Shown here in pieces: positions 41,879 through 50,120 of a stretch of DNA of 50,120 nt. The stretch is from an uncultured Lactobacillus sp. (GTDB lineage Bacteria > Bacillota > Bacilli > Lactobacillales > Lactobacillaceae), in NCBI GenBank assembly GCA_948500755.1, contig CAOOYH010000011.1, positions 1-50,120 of the forward strand. The letters run 5' to 3'. Position 1 is the first letter of the stretch. Every line of letters starts with the position of its first letter. The position numbers and the translations under genes were made by a program. The notes beneath the pieces are model-generated. The model was not told where the DNA came from and did no database searches. It saw only the letters and a list, made by a program, of their open reading frames with translations.

Positions 41879-44359
41879 ATGACACAAACAAATGAAAGAA
41901 TTAGGGAATTACCTCTTGAAGAAGTTATGGGTGAAAGATTTGGACGATATTCAAAATATATTATCCAAGAACGTGCTCTCCCAGATATTCGAGATGGCTT
42001 AAAACCAGTTCAACGTCGTATTCTGTATGCGATGTATAAAGATAATAATACATATGATAAGCCTTATAAGAAGGCGGCAAAAGCTGTCGGTAATGTTATG
42101 GGTAACTTTCACCCTCATGGTGACAGTTCTATTTATGGGGCTTTGGTTCACTTATCGCAAGATTGGAAAATGCGTGAACCTTTAATCGAAATGCACGGTA
42201 ATAATGGATCGATGGATGGGGATGGTCCAGCAGCCATGCGTTATACCGAATCTCGTTTAAGTAAAATTTCTAATTTACTTTTACAAGATATTGATAAAGA
42301 AACTGTTCAAATGATTTTGAACTTTGATGATACAGAGTATGAACCAACAGTTTTACCGGCCCACTTTCCTAACTTATTAGTTAATGGATCAACAGGTATC
42401 TCAGCTGGATACGCAACTGAAATTCCACCTCATAATCTTGCTGAGGTTATTGAAGCAGCTGTTTATCTGCTAAAGCATCCCGATGCTACAACAGATGATT
42501 TGATGAAATTTGTTAAGGGACCCGATTTTCCAACAGGTGGCATTGTCCTAGGAACTAAGGGCATTAAAGAGGCCTATGAAACTGGTCGTGGAAGAATTCA
42601 AGTTAGGTCTAAGACTACAATTCAAGAAATTAAAGGCCATCGTCAGCAAATAGTTGTAACCGAAGTACCTTTCGGCGTAAATAAAGCAATGATGGTTAAG
42701 AAAATTGACGAAATCCGTTTAAATAAGGAAATTGACGGTATTTCAGAAGTAAGAGATGAAACTGATCGTCACGGCCTTTCAATTGTAATCGAACTTAAAA
42801 AGGGTGCTGATAGTCAAAACATCTTGAACTATCTATTTAAAAACACTGACTTACAAGTTTCATACAATTTCAATATGGTTGCTATTGATCGTATGACTCC
42901 CGTACAAGTTGGATTAAAGCGTATTTTATCTTCTTATTTAGCACATAAAAAAGATGTTGTAACTAAGAGAACAGAATTTGATCTAAAGAAGGCTAAACAG
43001 CGTCTAGAAATAGTTGAAGGTCTTATTCATGCCTTAGATATTTTAGATCAAGTAATCAAAACTATTAGATCTTCTAAAGATAAAAAAGATGCTAAAAAGA
43101 ATTTAATTTCTAAGTATGAGTTCACTCATAATCAAGCGGAAGCTATAGTTTCTTTGCAGTTATACCGTTTAACTAATACTGATGTTAACCAACTTAAAAA
43201 GGAACAAGCAGATTTAAATAAAAAAATCGAAAAGTTCAATGAAATATTAAGTGATAATAAGGTTCTTGAAAGAGTTGTAGTTAAAGAATTAAATGCGGTA
43301 AAAAGAGAATTCGGTTCACCAAGAAGAACAGAAATTACTGCTAAAGCAGCTAAAATTGAAATTAATGAAAAAGCTCTAGTAGCTGATGAAGATGTACGAG
43401 TATTAGTAAGTAAAGACGGCTACTTGAAGCGTTCATCTCTTCGTTCATTCCAATCAACCGATGATGAAGATAATGGATTGCCTGCTGGTGATAAGGTTGT
43501 GTTTGAAAAAACAATGTCTACCTTGGATAACCTTTATATTTTTACTAATAAAGGAAACCTAATTTATCGTCCAGTACATGAATTAATTGAAACAAAATGG
43601 AAAGAAACAGGGCAGCACCTGTCTCAAGAAATTGGTCTTGATAGTGATGAAGAAATTATTCGGGTGTTTGAAGTTAATGATTTAAAGGCCAATTTAAACT
43701 TTTTGATTGCTACTAACGATGGATATATTAAACAAGTTACATTAGCAGATTTACAACCTACTAGAACATATAAGTCTCGTGCAATTACTTCTATTAAGCT
43801 TAAGAGTAATGACAGTAAAGTTGTCCGCATTGACCAAGTTCAACCTGATAGTAAGCAAGAAATAACTCTAATTACTAACCAAGCATATGCAGTAAGATTT
43901 GATATTAGTGAGATACCTACATCCGGCTCAAAAGCAGTTGGTGTTAAATCCGTTAACCTTAAAGATGATGACTACATAGTAAATTATGTTTTAGCTGATC
44001 CTAAATATATTGATTTAATTAAGATTGGAATCATCACTCAACGGGGAGCGTTTAAGCAACTAAAACTTAGCCTTATAAATAAAGTTACGCGTGCAAAACG
44101 AGGTGTCCTTGTACTACGTGAACTTAAGACTAAGCCTCATCGAATTATGGCAATCAGTAGTTATGGTGAAAATCATATTCTCCATCTGAATACGTCTAGT
44201 GATCGTCATATTGAACTTAACACTTCTGAATTCCCATTGGGCGACCGCTATTCAAATGGATCTTTTGTACTAGACCCAATGACAGATGGGACTCCTGTCT
44301 CGTTAATACTTGGCCGACCAATTGCAGATGGAAGAGATAAAACTGAAGATTTATTTTAA
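41879..44359 (+). CDS. parC: DNA topoisomerase IV subunit A
   Basis: This 826-residue subunit breaks and rejoins DNA. Features: winged-helix start LPLEEVMGERFGRYSKYIIQ, the quinolone-binding region HPHGDSSIYGALV (78-90), active-site Tyr122 in AAMRYTESRL, a tower and coiled coil (about 360-490), and a C-terminal beta-pinwheel from about 500 on. Ser83 matches Ser80 of S. aureus ParC. Gly87 stands where that protein has Glu84. Co-transcribed with parE. A strong terminator follows. Confidence 0.95.
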   Translation: MTQTNERIRELPLEEVMGERFGRYSKYIIQERALPDIRDGLKPVQRRILYAMYKDNNTYDKPYKKAAKAVGNVMGNFHPHGDSSIYGALVHLSQDWKMREPLIEMHGNNGSMDGDGPAAMRYTESRLSKISNLLLQDIDKETVQMILNFDDTEYEPTVLPAHFPNLLVNGSTGISAGYATEIPPHNLAEVIEAAVYLLKHPDATTDDLMKFVKGPDFPTGGIVLGTKGIKEAYETGRGRIQVRSKTTIQEIKGHRQQIVVTEVPFGVNKAMMVKKIDEIRLNKEIDGISEVRDETDRHGLSIVIELKKGADSQNILNYLFKNTDLQVSYNFNMVAIDRMTPVQVGLKRILSSYLAHKKDVVTKRTEFDLKKAKQRLEIVEGLIHALDILDQVIKTIRSSKDKKDAKKNLISKYEFTHNQAEAIVSLQLYRLTNTDVNQLKKEQADLNKKIEKFNEILSDNKVLERVVVKELNAVKREFGSPRRTEITAKAAKIEINEKALVADEDVRVLVSKDGYLKRSSLRSFQSTDDEDNGLPAGDKVVFEKTMSTLDNLYIFTNKGNLIYRPVHELIETKWKETGQHLSQEIGLDSDEEIIRVFEVNDLKANLNFLIATNDGYIKQVTLADLQPTRTYKSRAITSIKLKSNDSKVVRIDQVQPDSKQEITLITNQAYAVRFDISEIPTSGSKAVGVKSVNLKDDDYIVNYVLADPKYIDLIKIGIITQRGAFKQLKLSLINKVTRAKRGVLVLRELKTKPHRIMAISSYGENHILHLNTSSDRHIELNTSEFPLGDRYSNGSFVLDPMTDGTPVSLILGRPIADGRDKTEDLF

Positions 44360-44365
44360 TTAGTT

Positions 44366-44408
44366 AAAAACTAAGGATAATGATTGAACTGTTATCCTTA
44401 GTTTTTTT
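44366..44408 (+). terminator. Terminator of parE-parC
   Basis: A perfect 15-bp stem (44366-44380 with 44392-44406), an 11-nt loop and a seven-T run. Confidence 0.93.
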
Positions 44409-44437
44409 ATTAAAATAAGAATTATAGGAAAATAGTA

Positions 44438-44450
44438 TGCATTTTATGCA
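44438..44450. promoter_or_regulatory. Possible LysR-type binding site
   Basis: TGCATTTTATGCA is a perfect T-N11-A palindrome, the generic LysR-family box, about 150 bp upstream of the LysR gene at 44602. The rest of the 242-bp gap shows no well-spaced consensus promoter. Confidence 0.4.
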
Positions 44451-44601
44451 AAATTTTTTATTATTATTGGCACAGGTGTTATTATAAAAAGTGTGAGATG
44501 AATATTAAGCTTTAATAAAGGACTATCAGAAAATAATTAGTTGTATTTAAAAATCTTATTCATTAGCTATTATTCCAGATTTATATAAGAGGTATTCAAT
44601 T

Positions 44602-45555
44602 ATGAAAACAAATACTGATGCGGTTTTATCCGCGAAATCGTTACGTTACTTTCTTCAATTAATTGATAATATGAGTTATACGCAAGCAGCTCAAATTTTA
44701 GGTATTACTCAGCCGGCCTTAACGCAACAAATTAAAAAACTTGAACGAGCAGTTGGGTCACCATTATTTGGCCAAATGGGCAAAAAATTATATTTAACTG
44801 ATGCTGGCCTAAAGATGGAAGAGACAGCAAAAGCACTATTTTCAACAGTTAATAATGCTGTAGACAGTATTCAGCAATACACTAAATCAGATACCGGAAC
44901 TATTTCTTTAGGAATATTATCTACTATTGAAGCAAGAGTAATTGATCAATTCTTAGTTAAATTCAACCATAAATATCCTGATATAACATTACATGTGGGT
45001 TTCTATAATAGGACAGAACTTTGGGATAGACTAGATAATAATCAATTAGATTTAGCAGTTCTTTACATGCCAGATCATAATTCAACTGTGAAGAACATGA
45101 AACAGTATATGGCAAAACAAATTTATCCTGAAGAAGTTATTTTCTTAACTCACGATCCAGAAGATGAGTTTAATAAAACAACTCAGCATAAATGGGTTGC
45201 TTATCCTAAGGACTACTACTTACCACAAATTGTTCGTCGCTTTTATGCTAGTGAGTTTCCAAACAATGAATTAAATACTACGGTAACATTTACTGCTCCA
45301 TATCAATTAATCAAATTTGCTGAGCAAACCGACTATAACACTTATGTCTCCAAGAGTTTTTATAAGGCACACAAAGCTGAAATTACATTATCTCCAGTAA
45401 AGACAAAAAGTGAGACAAACTTTGAGAGTTGTTTTATTTATCGTAAAAATAAGAGTGAAATACCTCGACTAGTCAACTTCTTAAAAGAGTGGGATAAGTT
45501 TATTGAAGAAAAAGATTATGATAGTAGACTAGAGGATATTAAAGTTAATATTTAG
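44602..45555 (+). CDS. LysR-type transcriptional regulator
   Basis: The 317-residue regulator has an N-terminal winged helix-turn-helix at about 12-70 (LRYFLQLIDNMSYTQAAQIL, GITQPALTQQIKKLERAVGS, PLFGQMGKKLYLT). A linker helix and a periplasmic-binding-protein-like sensor domain follow (about 95-300). The ligand and targets cannot be read from sequence; no divergent gene lies beside it, so autoregulation at the T-N11-A site is one possibility. The ribosome site AAGAGG is 10 nt before ATG. Unlike the LysR remnant at 29042, it is intact. Confidence 0.9.
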   Translation: MKTNTDAVLSAKSLRYFLQLIDNMSYTQAAQILGITQPALTQQIKKLERAVGSPLFGQMGKKLYLTDAGLKMEETAKALFSTVNNAVDSIQQYTKSDTGTISLGILSTIEARVIDQFLVKFNHKYPDITLHVGFYNRTELWDRLDNNQLDLAVLYMPDHNSTVKNMKQYMAKQIYPEEVIFLTHDPEDEFNKTTQHKWVAYPKDYYLPQIVRRFYASEFPNNELNTTVTFTAPYQLIKFAEQTDYNTYVSKSFYKAHKAEITLSPVKTKSETNFESCFIYRKNKSEIPRLVNFLKEWDKFIEEKDYDSRLEDIKVNI

Positions 45556-45559
45556 TTTT

Positions 45560-45595
45560 AAGGCATTCTTTTTATAGTAAAAGGATGCCTTTTTA
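45560..45595 (+). terminator. Terminator of the LysR gene
   Basis: A 13-bp stem with one G-U pair (45560-45572 with 45579-45591), then five T. Confidence 0.88.
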
Positions 45596-45608
45596 ATGCG
45601 TGATAGAT

Positions 45609-45637
45609 TTGCTTAAGTTTAACTTTTAATCTAAAAT
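45609..45637 (+). promoter_or_regulatory. Promoter of ppaC
   Basis: TTGCTT (45609-45614) and TAAAAT (45632-45637) with a 17-bp spacer, about 36 bp upstream of the start codon. Confidence 0.55.
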
Positions 45638-45673
45638 AATTAGGTAGATATAATTTTAAAGGAGCTCTATATA

Positions 45674-46609
45674 ATGGCAAAAGAATTGATTTTTGGTCAC
45701 CAAAATCCTGATACAGATGCAATCGGAACAGCAATTGCATACTCATACTTACAAAATAAGTTAGGTTACGATACCGAAGCTGTTGCTTTAGGTGAAGCTA
45801 ATGATGAAACTAAGTATGCTTTAAATAAATTTGGTTTTACCGCACCTCGCGTTATTGAAACTGCCTCAAATGAAGTTGATGCAGTAATGCTTGTTGACCA
45901 TAACGAACCTCAACAGAGTGTTTCTGACATTGATAAGGTTAAAGTAACTCATGTAGTTGATCACCACCGTATTATGAACTTCAATACTGCTGATCCTTTA
46001 TACTACCGTGCAGCTCCAGTTGGTTGTACCAGTACTATTATGTGGCAAATGTACAACGAAAAAGAAATTGAAATTCCACAAGATATTGCAGGAATTATGC
46101 TTTCAGCTATTATCTCAGATACTTTACTCTTAAAGTCACCAACAACTACTGACCAAGATAAAGAAGCTGTAGTATCTTTAGCAAACATTGCTGGTGTTGA
46201 CTACAAAGAATACGGTCTTAAGATGCTTAAAGCTGGTACTAATATTGCTGACAAGTCAGAAGAAGATCTAATTGATTTAGATGCTAAGAGTTTTGAATTA
46301 AACGGTAGCAACGTTCGTGTAGCACAAATTAACGTTGTTGATTTACCAGAAGCCTTAGAACGTAAAGACGCTTTCTTAAAGGCTATGGATGAAGCTTCTA
46401 AGCGTGAAGGCTACGATATGTTTATGCTTTTAATTACCAACATTCTTGATTCAGATTCAGAAGCTTTAGTAGTAGGTAGTGATGAATCAAAGGCTAAATT
46501 TGAAAAAGCATTTAACGCTAAATTATCAGATTCAGAGGTTAAGTTACCAGGCGTTGTTTCAAGAAAGAAGCAAGTTGTTCCTCCTTTAACTAATGCTTTT
46601 GAAGCTTAA
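45674..46609 (+). CDS. ppaC: Manganese-dependent inorganic pyrophosphatase
   Basis: The 311-residue DHH-family (family II) pyrophosphatase pulls biosynthetic reactions forward by splitting pyrophosphate. Metal ligands: His9, Asp13, Asp15 (GHQNPDTDAIG), Asp75 (VDHNEPQQ) and the DHH triplet 96-98 (VVDHHRIM). The C-terminal substrate motif is SRKKQVVPPL. GGAG (45661-45664) is the ribosome site. The frequent use of preferred codons hints at high expression. It is flanked by its own promoter and terminator. Confidence 0.97.
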   Translation: MAKELIFGHQNPDTDAIGTAIAYSYLQNKLGYDTEAVALGEANDETKYALNKFGFTAPRVIETASNEVDAVMLVDHNEPQQSVSDIDKVKVTHVVDHHRIMNFNTADPLYYRAAPVGCTSTIMWQMYNEKEIEIPQDIAGIMLSAIISDTLLLKSPTTTDQDKEAVVSLANIAGVDYKEYGLKMLKAGTNIADKSEEDLIDLDAKSFELNGSNVRVAQINVVDLPEALERKDAFLKAMDEASKREGYDMFMLLITNILDSDSEALVVGSDESKAKFEKAFNAKLSDSEVKLPGVVSRKKQVVPPLTNAFEA

Positions 46610-46633
46610 TTATTTGGTTTAATTTAGAAAAAG

Positions 46634-46664
46634 ACAGGTATGATCCTTTCATACTTGTTTTTTT
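46634..46664 (+). terminator. Terminator of ppaC
   Basis: A perfect 10-bp stem (46634-46643 with 46649-46658), a 5-nt loop, and seven T. Confidence 0.93.
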
Positions 46665-46679
46665 ATTTAGTAGAGGAAA

Positions 46680-48476
46680 ATGAAATCATCAATAGAAGTA
46701 CTAAAGAATGTTTTTGGTTATACAACTTTTCGTCCTGGACAAGAACGAGTTATTGAGCAAGTTCTTAAAGGAAGAAATGTTTTAGCTGTAATGCCAACTG
46801 GAGCAGGAAAGTCAATGTGTTATCAGATACCAGCATTGGTTAACCCTGGTGTAACGTTGGTAATATCTCCTTTAATTTCCTTAATGAAGGATCAGATAGA
46901 CTCTCTAAAACAAAATGGCATTAATGCTGCTGCTTTAAATTCAGCAACTCCTCAAGAAGAAGTAAATCCAATCTTGAGACAAGCCTATGAAGGAAAAATA
47001 AAACTTTTATACATAACTCCTGAGCGACTAGCAATGGATTATTTTCGCTATCAATTAAACTTTTTGGATATTTCTTTAGTTGCAGTAGATGAAGCCCATT
47101 GTATTTCTCAATGGGGCCATGACTTTAGACCTGCGTATCGCCAAATTATGGAGGGAGTAAAGTCAATTAAAAGCCAGCCTAACATTTTAGCTTTAACAGC
47201 AACGGCAACCCCTTCAGTGCAGAAAGATATTGCAGATCAATTAAATATTCCGGCTGAAAATTATGTTATTACTTCATTTGCAAGACCAAATTTGAGCTTC
47301 AAGGTAGTAGATAATCCTAAAAATACTAACTTATATCTTTTAGATTATATTAAAAAGCATCCCAATCAATCAGGGATTGTGTATGCGAGTACAAGAAAAA
47401 ATGTTGAAGAGTTGACTGACTATTTAGCTCAAAATGGAATTTTAACAGCGAGTTATCATGCTGGGCTATCTAATAAAGAAAGAGCCGATGTACAAGATGC
47501 CTTTCAATTTGATAAGGTCCAAGTGATTGTTGCAACAAATGCTTTTGGTATGGGAATTGATAAAAGAAATGTTCGATTTGTAATTCACGCTAATAGTACT
47601 CCAAACTTAGAATCATATTATCAAGAAGCCGGGAGAGCAGGCAGAGACGGAGAGCCATGTGAAGGAATATTAATTTATCACCCGAAAGATATTAGACTAT
47701 ATCGTTGGTTTATTGAACAATCTGATTTAGATGATGAATACCAAAAAATTCAATATCAGAAATTAGCTGCAATTACTAAGTACGTCAATACAACGGAATG
47801 TTTACAACAATTTATCGTCAGATATTTTGGTCAGACTTGCTCTCCATGTGGCAAATGTTCTAATTGTTTGGGAACATTTATTGAAAAAGATATTACTGCA
47901 GAAAGCAAAAAAATCATTTCAACAATTTATGAACTTGATGGACGTTTTGGCAAAAATGTAGTTGCCGATGTAGTTACAGGTGCCAATAATCAGCGCATGC
48001 GAGAAATTCGGGCATCTAATTTTAAAAATTATGGTAGTTTGAAGTTAGGAAAGAGAGCTGCTTTAGATTTAATTAATTATCTAATCAGCCATAACTACTT
48101 GGAGTTAACAGATACTCAATATCCTGTAGTTCATGTAACTAATTTAGGATGGGACGTTTTAGATGATAAAAAGCAAGTAAGTCAAAAGATTTCAAAAAAT
48201 ATCAGGAAATCAATACAACTTACTAATCAAATTTCAGAAAAGGAAAATAACCTATTCTTGCGTTTAAAGGAAACACGCTTAGAATTAGCTAAAGAGCAGG
48301 GGATACCGGCATTTTATATTTTTTCAGATAAATCATTAAGAGATATGGCACTTCAAAAACCTAAAACAAAAACAGACTTTTTGAATATTTCAGGTGTTGG
48401 TCAAGCAAAACTAAAAGCATATGGGCAAATTATGCTTGATACCATTAGAAAATATTTGAAAGAAGAAATAGATTAA
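46680..48476 (+). CDS. recQ: ATP-dependent DNA helicase RecQ
   Basis: The 598-residue 3'-5' helicase is used in recombination and repair. Motif 0 FRPGQERVIEQVL, Walker A PTGAGKSMCYQIP (about 39-51), DEAHCISQWGHDFRP, TATATP, the motif V/VI region AFGMGIDKRNVRFVIH and YQEAGRAGRDGEP are all present. A zinc-binding set follows (CLQQFIVRYFGQTCSPCGKC, SNC), then the winged helix, and a C-terminal HRDC-like domain (about 525-598). It begins 16 bp after the ppaC terminator T-run, and the ribosome site is AGAGGA. Confidence 0.95.
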   Translation: MKSSIEVLKNVFGYTTFRPGQERVIEQVLKGRNVLAVMPTGAGKSMCYQIPALVNPGVTLVISPLISLMKDQIDSLKQNGINAAALNSATPQEEVNPILRQAYEGKIKLLYITPERLAMDYFRYQLNFLDISLVAVDEAHCISQWGHDFRPAYRQIMEGVKSIKSQPNILALTATATPSVQKDIADQLNIPAENYVITSFARPNLSFKVVDNPKNTNLYLLDYIKKHPNQSGIVYASTRKNVEELTDYLAQNGILTASYHAGLSNKERADVQDAFQFDKVQVIVATNAFGMGIDKRNVRFVIHANSTPNLESYYQEAGRAGRDGEPCEGILIYHPKDIRLYRWFIEQSDLDDEYQKIQYQKLAAITKYVNTTECLQQFIVRYFGQTCSPCGKCSNCLGTFIEKDITAESKKIISTIYELDGRFGKNVVADVVTGANNQRMREIRASNFKNYGSLKLGKRAALDLINYLISHNYLELTDTQYPVVHVTNLGWDVLDDKKQVSQKISKNIRKSIQLTNQISEKENNLFLRLKETRLELAKEQGIPAFYIFSDKSLRDMALQKPKTKTDFLNISGVGQAKLKAYGQIMLDTIRKYLKEEID

Positions 48477-48537
48477 TGAAGTGTCTAGTAATAAATAGTA
48501 GAATAGACTAGAACAGATTAAAAATAGGAGGACTAAA

Positions 48538-49125
48538 ATGGAATATCCACAATTAGACCTTGAAAATGTAAAAGGTCCAAAAGCAGTAATTAAAACTAAT
48601 CATGGAGATATTAAAGTTCAATTATTTGAAAAAGATGCTCCAATGACTGTAGAAAATTTTGTTCGTTTAGCTAAAAAGGGTTACTATGATAATACTACTT
48701 TTCATCGTGTAATTAGTGACTTTATGATCCAAGGTGGTGATCCAAAGGGTGACGGTACTGGCGGTGAGAGTATCTGGGGACATCCTTTTGAAGATGAGTT
48801 TTCAAATAAACTCTTTAACTTACGTGGTGCACTTTCCATGGCTAATTCTGGTCCTAATACTAATGGTAGTCAATTCTTTATTGTTCAAAATAAGAATGTG
48901 CCTAAACGAATGATTAAGGAAATGGATGCAGCTGGCTATCCAAAAGAAATTGTAAAAGCATATAAACAGGGTGGAACCCCATGGTTAGATGGTCGTCATA
49001 CAGTTTTTGGTCAAGTAATTGATGGTATGGATGTCGTTGATGAAATTGCAAAGGTTCCACGTGATAAGGCAAATGATAAGCCTAAAGAAGATGTAATTAT
49101 TAAGAACATTCAGATTGAAGATTAA
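48538..49125 (+). CDS. Cyclophilin-type peptidyl-prolyl isomerase
   Basis: The 195-residue protein has no signal peptide, so it is cytosolic. It catalyses cis-trans isomerisation of prolyl bonds. Key segments: TTFHRVISDFMIQGGDPKGD with the catalytic Arg, GALSMANSGPNTNGSQFFIV, and DGRHTVFGQVIDGMDVVDEI. The insertion after QNKNVP (about 122-150) is commonly seen in lactobacillus members. The ribosome site AGGAGG is 5 nt before ATG. Single gene with hairpins on both sides. Confidence 0.94.
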   Translation: MEYPQLDLENVKGPKAVIKTNHGDIKVQLFEKDAPMTVENFVRLAKKGYYDNTTFHRVISDFMIQGGDPKGDGTGGESIWGHPFEDEFSNKLFNLRGALSMANSGPNTNGSQFFIVQNKNVPKRMIKEMDAAGYPKEIVKAYKQGGTPWLDGRHTVFGQVIDGMDVVDEIAKVPRDKANDKPKEDVIIKNIQIED

Positions 49126-49130
49126 TTCGG

Positions 49131-49167
49131 TTAAAAACATGGTCTACCTTGATCATGTTTTTAATTT
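49131..49167 (+). terminator. Terminator of the cyclophilin gene
   Basis: A perfect 11-bp stem (49131-49141 with 49154-49164) with a short, weak T-tract. Confidence 0.65.
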
Positions 49168-49191
49168 GGGCTTATAACACGGGGGTTAAAT

Positions 49192-49887
49192 ATGAATATA
49201 TTTACTAATGATAAGTATCGGCCATCAGAATCACGTATTTTAGCTACATCCTTAACTTTTTCAGCTGGTTTTATTGATGCTTATACTTATATTCAACGAG
49301 GACATACTTTATCTGCAGGTCAAACAGGGAATGTTATCTTCTTTGCTTCAGCATTTGCTGATCACAATATAGCTGGTATGTTAAATAGAGCAACTACATT
49401 TATTGCATTTACTTTAGGGTTATTACTGGTAGGTCTTTTTCATAAATACGTAAAAAGTAATTATTGGCGCGTATTTTGTCTATTTCCAATTTTACTTATT
49501 TGCTTAGGAGTAGGCTTTGTTCCTAAAACTGTCCCGAATTATTATGTCGTGCCCGTAATTGCCTTTGGACTGGCTGTTCAAAATGCTTCCTTTAGTAAGA
49601 TCGAAGGTATGGGATATAATAATGCATTTACAACTGGTAATTTAAAAAAATCTGTCGTTGCCTGGAGTGCATATTTCTTTGGTGAAGATAAATCTCAGCA
49701 TAATGCAGCTGTTAACTATATGTTTTTAGTTATTGCTTTTGCACTTGGCGCCATTGTGTCAGCATTACTTCAAAAAGTATTTTTCTTAAAAACTATATGG
49801 TTTGCAGTATTACTTCTGGGAACTATTAATGTTGTTTATACAATTTCATTGAGTAAACGGAAAAAATTAAATTTCAAAAATGACTAG
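49192..49887 (+). CDS. DUF1275 (YoaK-like) membrane protein
   Basis: The 231-residue protein has six predicted membrane helices. The first segment, LTFSAGFIDAYTYIQRGHTL, and the following SAGQTGNVIFFASAFADH are diagnostic of DUF1275. QNASFSKIEGMGYNNAFTTG in the middle is the second conserved block. Function of the family is unknown; a transporter-like role is often guessed. GGGGG lies about 9 nt before ATG. It is followed by a strong hairpin. Confidence 0.88.
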   Translation: MNIFTNDKYRPSESRILATSLTFSAGFIDAYTYIQRGHTLSAGQTGNVIFFASAFADHNIAGMLNRATTFIAFTLGLLLVGLFHKYVKSNYWRVFCLFPILLICLGVGFVPKTVPNYYVVPVIAFGLAVQNASFSKIEGMGYNNAFTTGNLKKSVVAWSAYFFGEDKSQHNAAVNYMFLVIAFALGAIVSALLQKVFFLKTIWFAVLLLGTINVVYTISLSKRKKLNFKND

Positions 49888-49913
49888 TCATTAAAATTTT
49901 TAGTACATGTTTT

Positions 49914-49967
49914 AAAATCTCACTAAATGAACTGTGTATTCAGTGGTTCAATTTGGTGAGATTTTTA
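49914..49967 (+). terminator. Terminator of the DUF1275 gene
   Basis: AAATCTCAC and TGAAC on the 5' side pair with GTTCA and GGTGAGATTT on the 3' side, then five T. Confidence 0.85.
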
Positions 49968-49992
49968 TTTAGAAAAAATAAGTGGTAAAGAG

Positions 49993-50046
49993 AAAAGGAG
50001 CTAATAAATCGTAAAAGCACAAATTCGTATAATATATATTATGTAA
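49993..50046 (+). other. Ribosome-site-like sequence before a possible decayed gene start
   Basis: AAAAGGAG (49993-50000) is followed 10 nt later by GTA AAA GCA CAA ATT CGT. If GTA were ATG or GTG this would read MKAQIR, a start seen in zinc-type oxidoreductases, and the frame ends after about eleven codons. The remaining bases to 50120 are AT-rich and I recognise nothing in them. Confidence 0.2.
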
Positions 50047-50120
50047 AGTAGTATATAAAAATTATAGAATATATCAAAAGTACCTTGTTTATATGTATTA
50101 TGTTTTAGGCAGTTAAATCT

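Noticed and set aside
50011..50046. Short gene starting with GTA
   Set aside because: GTA is not a start codon and the frame ends after about eleven codons. At best it is a decayed gene start.

Overview
The window is low-GC Firmicutes DNA. It most resembles a host-associated Lactobacillus of the gasseri/johnsonii (acidophilus) group. The evidence is an LPxTG surface protein made of DUF1542-type repeats, a bile salt hydrolase, the SufCDSUB iron-sulfur operon, the plsY / parE-parC arrangement and an isoleucine-type T-box in front of brnQ. The species is inferred, not proven. No tRNA, rRNA or CRISPR array was seen.

Layout. 1-2.6 kb: 3' end of a repetitive cell-wall adhesin and a TMEM175-type channel. 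2.8-4.9 kb: decayed aldo/keto reductase, an orphan operator-promoter, a HAD phosphatase and a Nudix hydrolase. 5-7.9 kb: OmpR-type response regulator, histidine kinase and a secreted PepSY protein. 8-10 kb: a wrecked zinc alcohol dehydrogenase and a DUF4097 protein. 10-11.8 kb: T-box and brnQ. 11.9-18.8 kb: sufC-D-S-U-B-sufT, with an mntH interrupted by one amber codon. 18.9-21.6 kb: methyltransferase, decayed matrixin-type protease, bile salt hydrolase. 21.7-24.2 kb: two paralogous AAA ATPases on the minus strand, the second frameshifted, each preceded by its own phased repeat array. 24.4-30.4 kb: UvrA2-like ATPase, IS remnant, unknown protein, ABM monooxygenase, tpx, then three decayed genes (aldo/keto reductase, LysR, SDR). 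30.4-39 kb: rarA, amidohydrolase plus a small partner gene, BI-1 protein, a three-gene ABC exporter, aldo/keto reductase and acetyltransferase. 39-50 kb: an orphan SOS promoter, plsY divergent from parE-parC, LysR regulator, ppaC, recQ, cyclophilin and a DUF1275 protein.

How the genes work together. The suf genes overlap or nearly touch, so they form one translationally coupled transcript for Fe-S cluster assembly, with a manganese importer as the last (broken) member. The kinase, regulator and PepSY protein look like an envelope-sensing unit. plsY and parE diverge from a shared dyad-symmetric promoter region. rarA, recQ and the UvrA2-like ATPase are DNA-maintenance functions scattered through the window.

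Two themes stand out. First, decay: at least eight genes are broken, mostly redox enzymes or their regulators, and some apparently intact promoters now drive nothing obvious (3418-3470 and 39066-39095). Second, the twin ATPase loci: each has a differently spelled 10-bp half-site, repeated in pairs spaced about 29-30 bp, directly upstream of its start codon. This pattern suggests paralog-specific self-recognition of DNA by AAA/winged-helix proteins, and it is the best candidate here for an undescribed system.
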